From: Actinomadura sp. WMMA1423
Lineage (GTDB): Bacteria; Actinomycetota; Actinomycetes; Streptosporangiales; Streptosporangiaceae
Direction: 5' to 3'
DNA: 64,000 bases
Assembly: GCF_006547145.1 (NCBI RefSeq)
Contig: NZ_CP041244.1
Location: 1,922,001 to 1,986,000, forward strand
Made by a program: the position numbers and the translations under genes. Shown here one piece after another: positions 45,814-54,482 of this stretch. The notes below the pieces were generated by a model. It was not told where the DNA came from and did no database searches. It saw only the letters and a program-made list of their open reading frames with translations. Within the stretch, counting starts at the first letter, position 1. Each line of letters opens with the position of its first letter.

Positions 45814-48402
45814 ATGAGGGTCCGGATGACGGTGATGGCCGCGCTGGCGACGCTCGCCGGCTCGATCGGCCTGTACCCGCTGTTCGAGAGGGCGAGCTGG
45901 TTCTGGGCGGGGTTCGGCGCGGTGCTGGCCGCGTCCGCCGGCGGGCTGCTGTCGCGGCGGCTGCGCACGCCCGCGCCCGTCGGCCTGCTGTTCGGCCTGG
46001 CGGCGCTGCTGCTCTACCTCAACCTCGCCTTCGCGAGCGCCGAGTCGTGGCTCGGGGTCATCCCGTCCCCGGACTCGGTGCGGCATCTCGGCGAGCTCTC
46101 GGACGAGGGCTGGCGGGCGGCCAACCGGTACGCGGCGCCCGTCCCGCTCGTCCCGGGCATCGCGATGCTGGCCGCCGCGGGGGTCGGCCTCGTCGCCGTC
46201 CTGGTGGACCTGCTGGCCGTGCGGCTGCGCCGCGCCGCGCCCGCCGGGCTGCCGCTGCTGGCCATGTACAGCGTGCCCGCCGCGATCCGCGAGGACGGGG
46301 TCGGCTGGCTGGCCTTCGGCGTCGGCGCGTTCGGCTTCCTCGCCCTGCTCATGGCCGACGCCCGCGAGCAGGTCGGCGGGTGGGGGCGGACGGTGACGAC
46401 GCGCCGCCGCCCGCGGGAGGTGCCGCTGGCGGGCGCGCAGCCGCCGCCCGGAGACCCCGCCGACCGGCCCGACTCCTCGGCGCTGGCGGCGAGCGGCCGC
46501 CGGATCGCGGCCGGCACCGTCGCCGTCGCCGTGCTGCTGCCGGCGGCGGTGCCGGGCCTGCACCCGCGCGGCGTGTTCGGCATGGGAGGCGGCTCCGGTC
46601 CGGGCACGCAGACCGTGACGACGCCCGACCCGCTGGTCAGCCTGAAGCGCGAGCTGACGAGGCTGGACGACTCGACCGTCCTCACCTACCGCAGCGACGC
46701 CCCAGAGAGCCCCGGCTACCTGCGCCTCTACGCCCTCGACCGGTTCGACGGCGACCGGTGGACCTACAGCCCCCTGAAGAGCAGCTCCAAGGACCGGGTG
46801 AGCGGCGACCGCGCCCTGCCCCCGCCGCCGGGGCTGACCGCCGCGCCCGCCCGCGAGGTGACGACCGAGGTCCGGGTGCGGCCGGAGGTCAGGAACATGA
46901 CGTTCCTGCCGGTGCCGTACGCCCCGACCAAGGTGTCGATCAAGGGTGACTGGCGGGTGCACGACGCGTCGCTGATGATCTACTCGCTGCGCGACTCGGC
47001 GAGCGGGCGCTCCTACACCGTCAAGAGCCTGCTCCCCCAGCCCACCGCCGGGGAGCTCGCCGCCGCGGGGCCCTACCCGCCCGAGGTCGTCGCGCACTAC
47101 ACCGCGGTGCCCAAGAACGTCCCGCCGCAGGTCAGGAAGCTCGCCGCGGACGTCACGGCCGGGTCGGCGACCGCGCTCGGCCAGGCGGTGCGGCTGCAGC
47201 GCTGGTTCACCATCAGCGGCGGGTTCACCTACGACCTGTCCGCGCCCGCGCCGCAGCACGGCAGCGACCTCGTCGACTTCCTGCTGCACGGCAGGCGCGG
47301 CTACTGCGAGCAGTTCGCCGCCTCGATGGCGCTGATGGCGCGGATCCTCGGGATCCCGTCCCGGGTGGCGATGGGCTACACGCCGGGCAGCGAGGTCAAG
47401 CCCGGCGAGTGGGTGGTGCGGTCGCGCGACGCGCACGCCTGGCCCGAGCTGTACTTCGAGGGCTCGGGGTGGGTGCGCTTCGAGCCGACGCCGAGCGGTG
47501 CGGGCGGGCAGGGCACGGCCCTCGCGCCCGTCTACAGCCAGCCCGCCGTCAGCAGCGGCGGCGAGCCGGGCGAGCAGACCACGCAGGCGCCGGACTCCTC
47601 GTCCCCGGACGAGGGCTCGGCCGCCGCGACCAACGGTCCCCGGCACCGCAACGACGAGGGCGCGAGCGGCCCGACCGGCGTCCAGCAGGAGGACGACGGC
47701 GGGTTCTCCGCGGCGCCGTGGCTAGCCGGGGCCCTGCTGGTGCTGCTGCTGCTCGCCGTGCCGATGGTGCTGCGGATCGTCACCCGGTGGCGCCGCTGGG
47801 CGGCGCTGGCCTCCTCGGCCGCCTCCACGCCGGTGCCCGCGCGGCGGGACGGCGCGCCCGATCCGGCCGGCATGGAGCCCGTCCGGCGGACGCGGGCATC
47901 CGGCCCGGGCGGCGCTCCGGGTTCCGGCCGGGGGCCGCGGACCCCCGATCCGGCCGGAGCCGCGCACGCCGCCTGGCTGGAGATGCGCGCGGACGCCCTC
48001 GACCACGGGCTGGAATGGCGGGCCAGCGACTCGCCCCGAGCGGCCGCCCGGCGGCTCGGGGAGCTGCTGGAGATGGACGCGACGAGCGTGCGGGCCCTGA
48101 CCCGGATCGCCCGCGCCGAGGAGCTGGCGCGCTACTCGCGGACCGGTTCCCTCGAGCCGGCCGAGCGGCTGCGCGCCGACGTGCGGACCGTCCGGGAGGC
48201 GTTCGCCGCGTCCGTGGGCCGCCGGGCCCGGTGGCGCGCCCGCCTGCTGCCGCCGTCGACGATGGCGCAGAGCCGCTCCGCGCTGCGGACCGCCGGAGAC
48301 CGCGCCCTGGACGCCACCGCCCGGGTGAACGCCCTGGCGGCCCGGCTGAACGACGTCGCGTCCCGCCTGAACGAGCTGCCGTCCCGCCTGCGCCGCAGGT
48401 AG
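45814..48402 (+). CDS. TgpA-type transmembrane transglutaminase-like protein
   Basis: An 862-residue protein. About six N-terminal membrane helices (residues 1-190) are followed by an extracytoplasmic DUF3488-like part and the transglutaminase core with Cys498 (RRGYCEQFAASMALMARILGIPSRVAMGY) and His541 (SRDAHAWPELYFEG). The third triad position falls in VRFEPTP, where Glu replaces the more usual Asp. Another helix (about residues 640-660) and a cytoplasmic DUF4129 tail (AAWLEMRADALDHGLEW) end it. The third gene of the moxR operon; an envelope role is inferred. Confidence 0.9.
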   Translation: MRVRMTVMAALATLAGSIGLYPLFERASWFWAGFGAVLAASAGGLLSRRLRTPAPVGLLFGLAALLLYLNLAFASAESWLGVIPSPDSVRHLGELSDEGWRAANRYAAPVPLVPGIAMLAAAGVGLVAVLVDLLAVRLRRAAPAGLPLLAMYSVPAAIREDGVGWLAFGVGAFGFLALLMADAREQVGGWGRTVTTRRRPREVPLAGAQPPPGDPADRPDSSALAASGRRIAAGTVAVAVLLPAAVPGLHPRGVFGMGGGSGPGTQTVTTPDPLVSLKRELTRLDDSTVLTYRSDAPESPGYLRLYALDRFDGDRWTYSPLKSSSKDRVSGDRALPPPPGLTAAPAREVTTEVRVRPEVRNMTFLPVPYAPTKVSIKGDWRVHDASLMIYSLRDSASGRSYTVKSLLPQPTAGELAAAGPYPPEVVAHYTAVPKNVPPQVRKLAADVTAGSATALGQAVRLQRWFTISGGFTYDLSAPAPQHGSDLVDFLLHGRRGYCEQFAASMALMARILGIPSRVAMGYTPGSEVKPGEWVVRSRDAHAWPELYFEGSGWVRFEPTPSGAGGQGTALAPVYSQPAVSSGGEPGEQTTQAPDSSSPDEGSAAATNGPRHRNDEGASGPTGVQQEDDGGFSAAPWLAGALLVLLLLAVPMVLRIVTRWRRWAALASSAASTPVPARRDGAPDPAGMEPVRRTRASGPGGAPGSGRGPRTPDPAGAAHAAWLEMRADALDHGLEWRASDSPRAAARRLGELLEMDATSVRALTRIARAEELARYSRTGSLEPAERLRADVRTVREAFAASVGRRARWRARLLPPSTMAQSRSALRTAGDRALDATARVNALAARLNDVASRLNELPSRLRRR

Positions 48403-48418
48403 GCGCGAACGCCGAGGT

Positions 48419-48985
48419 TCAGGCGGGGCCTGCCGCTCGCCGCTCGGTGTACGCGCGCGCCTTCGCGCGGTTGCCGCACACCCGCATCGAGCACCACCGC
48501 CGGGACGCGTTCTTGGAGGAGTCCCAGAAGACCCAGGCGCAGTCGTGCGCCGGGCAGCGCCGCACCCGCGACCACTCGCCCCGGGCCGACGCCGCGAAGT
48601 AGGCGGCGGCGATCCGGCCCAGGGCCTCGGAGAACGGCCCGCCGCCCGCGTCGAGGCCGGGTCCGCTCTCCGCCGCGTCCGGGCCGGCCGGAAGCCGCAT
48701 GGTGAGGGTCAGGGTGGCCAGGACCTCCTGCGCGGCCCGCACGTCCTCGGTGTCGACCGGTTCGCCGGTGTTGGCGAGCGCCAGGCTGCGGAGCCCGCGC
48801 CTGAGGTCGACCGCCGCCCGGACGTCCGCCGCCCGGACGGACGGCCTGGAGCGGCACAGCCCCTGCCCGACGAGCCAGTCCGCCAGCGCCTCCGGGCCGT
48901 CGCCGAACACGTCGGTGCCGTCCTCGACGTCGACGGTGTTGAGGAAGGCGACGACGGGTCGCACCGCCGCAGGAAGTTCTCGCAT
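48419..48985 (-). CDS. CGNR zinc-finger transcriptional regulator (ABATE domain)
   Basis: A 188-residue protein with an N-terminal ABATE helical region and a C-terminal CGNR zinc finger. The signature is complete: [17 protein letters not shown] followed by [16 protein letters not shown], giving Cys-x4-Cys...Cys-x4-Cys. Such proteins are thought to be stress-related DNA-binding regulators. It is divergent from the esterase/arginase pair across a 112-bp interval with a good promoter, so it may control that pair (inference). Confidence 0.9.
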   Translation of the reverse strand: MRELPAAVRPVVAFLNTVDVEDGTDVFGDGPEALADWLVGQGLCRSRPSVRAADVRAAVDLRRGLRSLALANTGEPVDTEDVRAAQEVLATLTLTMRLPAGPDAAESGPGLDAGGGPFSEALGRIAAAYFAASARGEWSRVRRCPAHDCAWVFWDSSKNASRRWCSMRVCGNRAKARAYTERRAAGPA

Positions 48986-49031
48986 GCCCGCTCCCGAGGT
49001 TCTCGCCCTAACCAGGAAACCCCATCACCGG

Positions 49032-49061
49032 TTGACACGCAAACACGTAACCACCTAACTT
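49032..49061 (+). promoter_or_regulatory. Promoter of the esterase/arginase-like operon
   Basis: TTGACA (49032-49037) and TAACTT (49056-49061) are spaced by 18 bp, the best consensus match in the window. The expected transcript start is near 49068, about 30 bp before the ATG. GGTT appears at each end (CACCGGTTGAC and CATCGGTTAAA), a possible operator half-site pair. Confidence 0.65.
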
Positions 49062-49097
49062 CTTCATCGGTTAAATCCGCCGGAACAGGGAGGCCGC

Positions 49098-50135
49098 ATG
49101 ATGCCGTGGTCAGAGGACCTCGAAGGGGAGTTGCACGAGCACGTCATCGTGAGCGAGGCGCTGCGCGGCAATCCGCTGGGCGATCCGCACGAGCGGCCGC
49201 TGTGGGTCTACACCCCGCCCGGCTACGGCGATCACGCCCGCTATCCCACGGTCTACGTCATCCAGGGCTACTGCGGGACCATCTCCATGTGGCGCAACAG
49301 GACGCCGTTCCGCCGCACCTTTCCCGAGTTGGTCGACGCGCTCTTCTCGCGTGGCGACGTGGCGCCCGCGCTGGTCGTGTTCGTCGACGCCTGGACCGCC
49401 TACGGCGGCAGCCAGTACCTCGACTCGCCGGCGATCGGCGCCTACCACACCTATCTGTGCGCCGACGTGGTGTCGTGGGTCGACGAGCACTACCGCACCC
49501 TCGCCCACCGCGACGCCCGCGCCATCACCGGAAAGTCCAGCGGCGGGTACGGGGCGATGGTGACGGCGATGCTGCGTCCCGACCTGTTCGGCGCCTTCGC
49601 CTCGCACGCGGGAGACGCGCTCTTCGACGTCTCGTACACGCCGTCCTTCCCCGCGCTGGCCAGGCGGCTGCGGGACGAGTTCGACGGGTCGTACGACAGG
49701 TTCCTGGAGTACTTCCGGAACAGTGAGGTCCCGCTCCTGCACGACCTGGACGAACTGCTGATCGAGACCTACGGCTACGCGGCGGCGTACTCCTCGGACG
49801 CCGACGGCACGGTGCGTCTGCCGTTCGATCCCGCGACCGGCAGGATCGTCCCCGAGGTCTGGCGGCGCTGGCTGGCCTGGGACCCGGTGCGGATGGCGCC
49901 GGACCGCGCCGACGCGCTCCGGTCGATGCGGGCCGTCTGGATCGACGCCGGACGCCAGGACGAGTACCACCTCGACCACGGCGCGTCCGCGTTCCACCAG
50001 GCGCTCGCGGACGCCGGCGTGCCGGCCGAGCGGATCCACTTCGAACTGTTCGACGGCACCCACGCCCGCATCGAGTACCGCTACCCGCGGGCGATCGAAT
50101 GGCTGACCGGGCACCTCACCACGGGGGACCAGTGA
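49098..50135 (+). CDS. Esterase of the alpha/beta-hydrolase fold (EstD/Fes-like)
   Basis: A 345-residue cytosolic hydrolase. LWVYTPPGYGDHARYPTVYVIQGYCG resembles the start of esterase D/enterochelin esterase-like domains, and the nucleophile elbow is GKSSGGYGA. Possible acid and base residues are Asp in VWIDAGRQDEYHLDHGA and His in LFDGTHARIEYRYP. There is no signal peptide. The stop overlaps the arginase-like start by one base (TGATG), so both are translated together. The substrate is unknown. Confidence 0.82.
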   Translation: MMPWSEDLEGELHEHVIVSEALRGNPLGDPHERPLWVYTPPGYGDHARYPTVYVIQGYCGTISMWRNRTPFRRTFPELVDALFSRGDVAPALVVFVDAWTAYGGSQYLDSPAIGAYHTYLCADVVSWVDEHYRTLAHRDARAITGKSSGGYGAMVTAMLRPDLFGAFASHAGDALFDVSYTPSFPALARRLRDEFDGSYDRFLEYFRNSEVPLLHDLDELLIETYGYAAAYSSDADGTVRLPFDPATGRIVPEVWRRWLAWDPVRMAPDRADALRSMRAVWIDAGRQDEYHLDHGASAFHQALADAGVPAERIHFELFDGTHARIEYRYPRAIEWLTGHLTTGDQ

Positions 50136-51040
50136 TGATCTCCATCCTCGCGGCTCCGACGAACCTCGGCCTGCGGCCCCCGCGCGCCACCAGCGTCCCC
50201 GGGTGCGCCAAGGCGCCCGAGGCGCTGCGCGAAGCCGGGCTGCACACCAGGCTCCTCCGCGACGGCGCCGAGGACGCCGGTGTCGTCATCGCGGGCCGGT
50301 ACGTCGACGACTGGGTCTCCGGCTCGGGGAGAGTGCGCAACCAGGACGCCCTGGTCGACCACGCGACCCGGCTGGCCGGCCGGATCGGCGCGGTCATCGA
50401 CCAGGGGCGGGCCCCGCTCGTCCTCGGCGGCGACTGCAGCGTCCTCGTCGGCGCCGGAGTCGCGCTCGCCCGCAGGGGCCGTTACGGCCTCGTCCACATC
50501 GACGGCCACACCGACTTCCGCCACCCCGGCAACTCGCACCGCTGCGCGAGCGTGGCCGGTGAGGACCTCGCCGCCGCCGTCGGCCTGCACTGGAAGGCGG
50601 TGTCCGACATCGAGGGCCTGTCGCCCTACTTCGCCCCGGAGGACTCCGTCCATGTCGGGTGCCGCGACGACGACGAGGAGCTCGGCGAAGCAAGCGAGGT
50701 CCTGGCGGGGGTGGTGCCGGCGAGCCAGTGGATCGCCGACCCGGCCGGCGCGCTCGACGTCGTCCGCGGGACCGTCGCCGCGGACGGCCTCGACGGCTAC
50801 TGGCTGCACGTCGACATCGACGTCCTCGACCCGGCGCACATGCCCGCCGTCGACAGCCCCGCGCCCGGCGGACTCGACCCGCGGCGGCTGGCCGCGCTGC
50901 TCGGCGAGCTGGCCCCCGGCGCGGTCGGCGCCGACGTCTGCATCTTCGACCCCGACCTCGACCCCGGCGGCGGGTACGCGCGGCTCGTGGCCGGCACGAT
51001 CGCCGACGGCCTCGGCGGCCTCGGCGCTCGCGAGGCGTGA
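50135..51040 (+). CDS. Arginase/agmatinase-family ureohydrolase-like protein with altered metal site
   Basis: A 301-residue ureohydrolase fold protein. Motif 1 reads VLGGDCSVL, where the family normally has GGDHS; the His that binds one Mn is replaced by Cys. Motif 2 is VHIDGHTDFR and motif 3 is VDIDVLDP, both retaining their Asp/His ligands. CIFDPDLDPGGG replaces the usual Glu region. Activity on arginine cannot be assumed. It is coupled to the esterase, and the two may process one substrate in sequence (inference). Confidence 0.8.
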   Translation: MISILAAPTNLGLRPPRATSVPGCAKAPEALREAGLHTRLLRDGAEDAGVVIAGRYVDDWVSGSGRVRNQDALVDHATRLAGRIGAVIDQGRAPLVLGGDCSVLVGAGVALARRGRYGLVHIDGHTDFRHPGNSHRCASVAGEDLAAAVGLHWKAVSDIEGLSPYFAPEDSVHVGCRDDDEELGEASEVLAGVVPASQWIADPAGALDVVRGTVAADGLDGYWLHVDIDVLDPAHMPAVDSPAPGGLDPRRLAALLGELAPGAVGADVCIFDPDLDPGGGYARLVAGTIADGLGGLGAREA

Positions 51041-51057
51041 TCCTCCCGGACACGCGT

Positions 51058-51099
51058 TCGTCCCGGCCCGGTGGGAGGACCCACGCGCGGCCGGGACGA
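51058..51099. terminator. Nested hairpin between convergent genes
   Basis: TCGTCCCGGCC (51058-51068) pairs with GGCCGGGACGA (51089-51099), enclosing a second stem GTGGG/CCCAC (51071-51075 and 51080-51084). It lies between the arginase-like stop and the convergent DUF3040 stop and probably ends transcription both ways. There is no U-tract. Confidence 0.55.
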
Positions 51100-51119
51100 G
51101 TCGTCTTCAGGGCCGGGAG

Positions 51120-51512
51120 CTAGTCACCCTCGGTGCGGCGGCGCCAGCGTTCCTCCATGCGCTCCATGAAGCCCGCCTTGGCCGGGCGCGCCTGCCGGCC
51201 GCCGCCCCTCGCGGGCTCGTTGCCGATGCCGGCCATGCGCTTCCAGCTCGTCAGCGCCCACACGCAGCACGCGACCATCAGCAGGAAACCCGTCACGCTG
51301 ATCGCGATGGTGACCGTGCCCGCGTTGACCACGAGACCGGCCATCAGCGCGCACACGCCCACCACGAAGCCCATGGCGGCCTTGATGATCCGACGCTTGT
51401 AGTGGACCTGGGGGTTGGTCGAGCGAACCGCGTGAGCGAACTTGGGATCCTCGGCGTACAACGCCGATTCGATCTGTTCGAGCATGCGCTGCTCGTGCTC
51501 AGAGAGCGGCAC
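51120..51512 (-). CDS. DUF3040 membrane protein
   Basis: A 130-residue actinobacterial protein. The N-terminus MPLSEHEQRMLEQIESALYAEDPKFA is the DUF3040 signature. Two membrane helices follow (about residues 47-63 and 68-87) and a basic tail. The start is GTG 51512 with GGGAGGT upstream. The function is unknown. Confidence 0.9.
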   Translation of the reverse strand: MPLSEHEQRMLEQIESALYAEDPKFAHAVRSTNPQVHYKRRIIKAAMGFVVGVCALMAGLVVNAGTVTIAISVTGFLLMVACCVWALTSWKRMAGIGNEPARGGGRQARPAKAGFMERMEERWRRRTEGD

Positions 51513-51659
51513 GGCACCTCCCAGCGACAGCTCCGCGACGGAGTATCCGATGCGGGACGCGAACGTCAACGGTGATATGCCCAGAATACGAGGACTCTCG
51601 AGCGTACGAAAGCGAACGGCCCCCCAAGGACCCGGAGCCGGTCACCTCACAGCCTTCTT

Positions 51660-52925
51660 TCATTGTCTTCCGTCCCTGCCGTCCCGTGCGTCACCCTCCG
51701 CCGCACGCCGGACAAGCGCGGCGGGACGCACCGCGCCGCGGCCGAACCGGTGCGCGACCTGGTCCATGGCTCGCTCGGCCTCACGCCAGCCGTTGTCCGG
51801 CTCGTCGAAGGCGAGCTGACGGGGGGCCTCGCCGGCGGGGCCCAGATTCTCCACCCGCACCCCGACCAGTCGGAGTCGTACCCGTTCCAGGCCCGCCCCC
51901 TCATACAGCTCGCGGGCTGTGACATAGATCACACGAGCGAGATCGGTGGGCTCGGCCAGCGTGCGCGACCGAGTGATCGTCTTGAAGTCGGCCATCCGGA
52001 GTTTGACGCTGACCGTCCGGCCGGCGTTCCCGCTCTCGCGCAGGCGCGCGCCGACCCTCTCCGCCAGCCGCAGCAGTTCCCGCCGGATGACCTCGGGGTC
52101 GTCGACGTCGGTGTCGAAGGTCTCCTCGGCGCCGATGCTCTTGTCGGGCGTGTGCGGGACGACTTCGCGCGGGTCGCGTCCCCACGCCAGCTCGTGCAGG
52201 TGCCTGCCCAGCGCGTTGCCGAGTTCGCGCTGCAGCGTGCTGAGGGGCACCTGCGCGAGCTGCCCGACGGTGCGCAGCCCGAGACGGGTGAGCGCCTGCT
52301 CCGTGCGCTCGCCGACGCCCCACAGGGACGCGACGGGCAGCGGATGCAGGAAGTCGACGACGCCGTCGGCCGGCACCACGAGCAGCCCGTCGGGCTTGCA
52401 CCGCGTCGAGGCCAGTTTCGCGACGAACTTGGTGTTCGCGACGCCGACCGAGCAGGTGATGCCCTGCTGGTCGCGGACCTGGTCGCGGATGAGCTGCGCG
52501 ATCGCCGCGGGACGGCCCAGCCGCCGCCGGGCGCCCGCCACGTCGAGGAAGGCCTCGTCCAGGGACAGTCCCTCCACCAGCGGCGTGACGGAGCGGAAGA
52601 TCTCGAAGACGGCGGCCGAGACGCGGGAGTACTTGCCGTGGCTCACCGGCAGCACCACCGCCTGCGGGCACAGCCGCCGCGCCCGCGTCATCGGCATCGC
52701 CGAGTGGACGCCGAACCCGCGGGCCTCGTAGGAGGCGGCGGACACCACCCCGCGCGGCCCGGCCCCGCCCACGACGACCGGGCGCCCGCGCAGCTCGGGC
52801 CGTTCGAGCAGTTCGACGCTGACGAAGAAGGCGTCCATGTCGACGTGCAGGATGGCGCAGCCGGTGTCGTCGGCGGGCGGGCCCGGCTGCGGCCCGGGCC
52901 TGTGCAGCTGCTGCTTGCGGCTCAC
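51660..52925 (-). CDS. dinB: DNA polymerase IV (Y-family) DinB
   Basis: An error-prone lesion-bypass polymerase, 421 residues. The palm catalytic residues are in AILHVDMDAFFVSVE and LSLDEAFLDV; RPVVVGG, SYEARGFGVHSAMP and CSVGVANTKFVAKLAS are typical, as are the thumb helix-hairpin-helix (LWGVGERTEQALTRLGLRTVGQL) and the little-finger domain. No obvious C-terminal beta-clamp peptide ends the protein. It is 105 bp downstream of a methyltransferase gene on the same strand. Confidence 0.95.
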   Translation of the reverse strand: MSRKQQLHRPGPQPGPPADDTGCAILHVDMDAFFVSVELLERPELRGRPVVVGGAGPRGVVSAASYEARGFGVHSAMPMTRARRLCPQAVVLPVSHGKYSRVSAAVFEIFRSVTPLVEGLSLDEAFLDVAGARRRLGRPAAIAQLIRDQVRDQQGITCSVGVANTKFVAKLASTRCKPDGLLVVPADGVVDFLHPLPVASLWGVGERTEQALTRLGLRTVGQLAQVPLSTLQRELGNALGRHLHELAWGRDPREVVPHTPDKSIGAEETFDTDVDDPEVIRRELLRLAERVGARLRESGNAGRTVSVKLRMADFKTITRSRTLAEPTDLARVIYVTARELYEGAGLERVRLRLVGVRVENLGPAGEAPRQLAFDEPDNGWREAERAMDQVAHRFGRGAVRPAALVRRAAEGDARDGRDGRQ

Positions 52926-53030
52926 GCGGCCTCCCCGCCCGGCGGCCGCGCCGCGCGCGGGCCCCGCCGCGGAGCCGCCCGGAGGGCCGTGGCCTTCCGG
53001 AGGGTCGCCCGATCCGCCGCGTGCACGGTC

Positions 53031-53792
53031 TTAGCCCGCCGGCTTGTCGGCCACCAGGTGAAGCTGGGTGGCGAGGTCCCGCAGGACGGGGTGGACGGCC
53101 GCGACGGACTCCAGCGCGATCAGCGCCTCCGCCGAGTCGGCGTCGCCGTCCACCAGGCCGCTCGGCACCAGGTCGGCGAAGATCCGGACGCCGTGCAGCT
53201 CGGCGACCCGCAGCCCCGCGCCGCGCACCAGCGCCGACAGCGACTCGCGGGTGAACCGGCGGGGCATGCGGTCGCCCTCGCCCCACCGCCCGGACGGGTC
53301 GGTCAGCACGCGCCGCGCGTCGTCGAAGTGCCCGGACACGGCGCGGTGCAGCGCGGCCGCGATCTGCCCGGCCACCAGCACGCTGACCGAGCCGCCCGGG
53401 CGGACGGCCCCGGTCAGCGCCGCCATCGCCGCGTCCGGATCGTCGACGTACTCCAGGACGCTGTGGCACAGCACGAGGTCGGCGGCGTCCGGGCCGAGCA
53501 GGTCGGGCAGGTCGACGGCGTCGCCCTGCACTGCGCGGACCCGCACCCCGGACTCGGCGGCGCGCCGCTCCAGCGCGGCCAGCGCGTCCGGGTTGGAGTC
53601 GACCACCGTGACCCGGTGCCCCAGCTCGGCGAGCGGCACCGCGAACCCGCCGGTCCCGCCGCCGACGTCGACGACGTCGCTCAGGCCGGCCTCGGGGGTG
53701 ATGCGGTCGAGGACCACGCGCAGGGCGTCCCACAGGACCGCGTTGCGCACCCGGCTCCCGCCCCGCACCCGTTTCTGCTGCCGGCCGGTCAC
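53031..53792 (-). CDS. Class I SAM-dependent methyltransferase
   Basis: A 253-residue methyltransferase. Motif I is VVDVGGGTGGFAVPLAELGHRVTVVDSNPDAL, motif II/III includes VQGDAVDLPDLL, and DLVLCHSVLEYVDDPDAAM is the post-I acidic loop. The fold resembles the CmoM/SmtA group, but the substrate is not evident. I chose GTG 53792 because AGGGGAGC lies five bases upstream; ATG 53816 has no such site. The gene lies between dinB and the structured repeat beyond nusB. Confidence 0.85.
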   Translation of the reverse strand: MTGRQQKRVRGGSRVRNAVLWDALRVVLDRITPEAGLSDVVDVGGGTGGFAVPLAELGHRVTVVDSNPDALAALERRAAESGVRVRAVQGDAVDLPDLLGPDAADLVLCHSVLEYVDDPDAAMAALTGAVRPGGSVSVLVAGQIAAALHRAVSGHFDDARRVLTDPSGRWGEGDRMPRRFTRESLSALVRGAGLRVAELHGVRIFADLVPSGLVDGDADSAEALIALESVAAVHPVLRDLATQLHLVADKPAG

Positions 53793-53824
53793 GGCCGCTC
53801 CCCTAACGTTGGTCATCAAGGAGA

Positions 53825-53872
53825 GCTTATTGCAGCGCACTCTTGTTCGGGCCTGGCGGCACTGCAATAAGC
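53825..53872. repeat. 11-bp perfect inverted repeat upstream of the methyltransferase
   Basis: GCTTATTGCAG (53825-53835) and CTGCAATAAGC (53862-53872) are exact reverse complements with a 26-base loop. It is AT-rich against its surroundings and lies 33 bp upstream of the methyltransferase start and 38 bp from the structured repeat. It may be an operator, an mRNA hairpin or the end structure of a degraded element. Confidence 0.6.
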
Positions 53873-53909
53873 ACCGCGCCTACCTCAGCCGCCACCGCAA
53901 CCACGCGAC

Positions 53910-54064
53910 GACCCCAGTGGTTGCGATCGCGTCCGGAGGCAGGTTCAAGCGAGGCGAGAACCTGATCGCGCAGCGAGCCGCCAAGGCGAGACGGAGCGAT
54001 GCCAGCGATCGCCCGCTTTTCTCGACGATGGAGGGCCGCCAGGCCCGAAGGAGGAGAGAAAAGC
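53910..54064. repeat. Copy B of the ~150-bp structured dispersed repeat, downstream of nusB
   Basis: Nearly identical to 8106-8258. The outer stem reads GCTTTTCTC (54015-54023) and GAGAAAAGC (54056-54064), a paired change relative to copy A. The inner GGGCC-GCCA-GGCCC hairpin is unchanged. The block abuts the nusB stop codon (54065-54067). As in copy A, it is immediately downstream of a minus-strand gene. Confidence 0.85.
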
Positions 54065-54481
54065 CTAGAGACTGAGTGACGGCTTCAGCTGCTGGAGGCG
54101 GGAGAGGAGGCCGTTGACGAAGCGGGGGGACTCGTCGGTGGACAGTTCGGTGGCGAGGCGGACCGCCTCGCTCACCGCCACGCCGTCGGGGACGTCGTCC
54201 ACCCAGAGCAGTTCGAACGCGCCCATCCGCAGGATGTTGCGGTCGACGACGGGCATGCGTTCGAGGGTCCAGCCGGTCGCGTAGGTGGCGATCAGCTCGT
54301 CGATGCGCTCCCGGTTCTCCTGGACGCCCTCGATCAGCCGGACGGCGTGCGGGAACTCGGCGAGCTCGTCCTGGTTCGGACGCCCCCGGGCGGCGAGCAC
54401 CGCCGTCGGCTCCTCCTCCCGCAGCTCCGCGGCGAACAGGATGTCCAGGGCGAGCTTCCTGGCCTTGGTGCGCGCCGCCAT
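54065..54481 (-). CDS. nusB: Transcription antitermination factor NusB
   Basis: Binds boxA RNA with NusE (S10) in rRNA antitermination. The 138-residue, all-helical protein has ARTKARKLALDILFAAELR, LIEGVQENRERIDELI, RNILRMGAFELLW and VAVSEAVRLATELSTDESPRFVNGLLSRL, matching the family end to end. The ATG is preceded within two bases by the efp stop. The efp-nusB order is standard. Confidence 0.96.
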   Translation of the reverse strand: MAARTKARKLALDILFAAELREEEPTAVLAARGRPNQDELAEFPHAVRLIEGVQENRERIDELIATYATGWTLERMPVVDRNILRMGAFELLWVDDVPDGVAVSEAVRLATELSTDESPRFVNGLLSRLQQLKPSLSL

Positions 54482-54482
54482 C

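Noticed and set aside
43063..47646. A 1527-codon open frame antisense to moxR-DUF58-tgpA
   Set aside because: The opposite strand encodes three recognisable proteins with intact motifs. The antisense frame is Arg/Pro/His/Gln-rich and lacks any fold signature.
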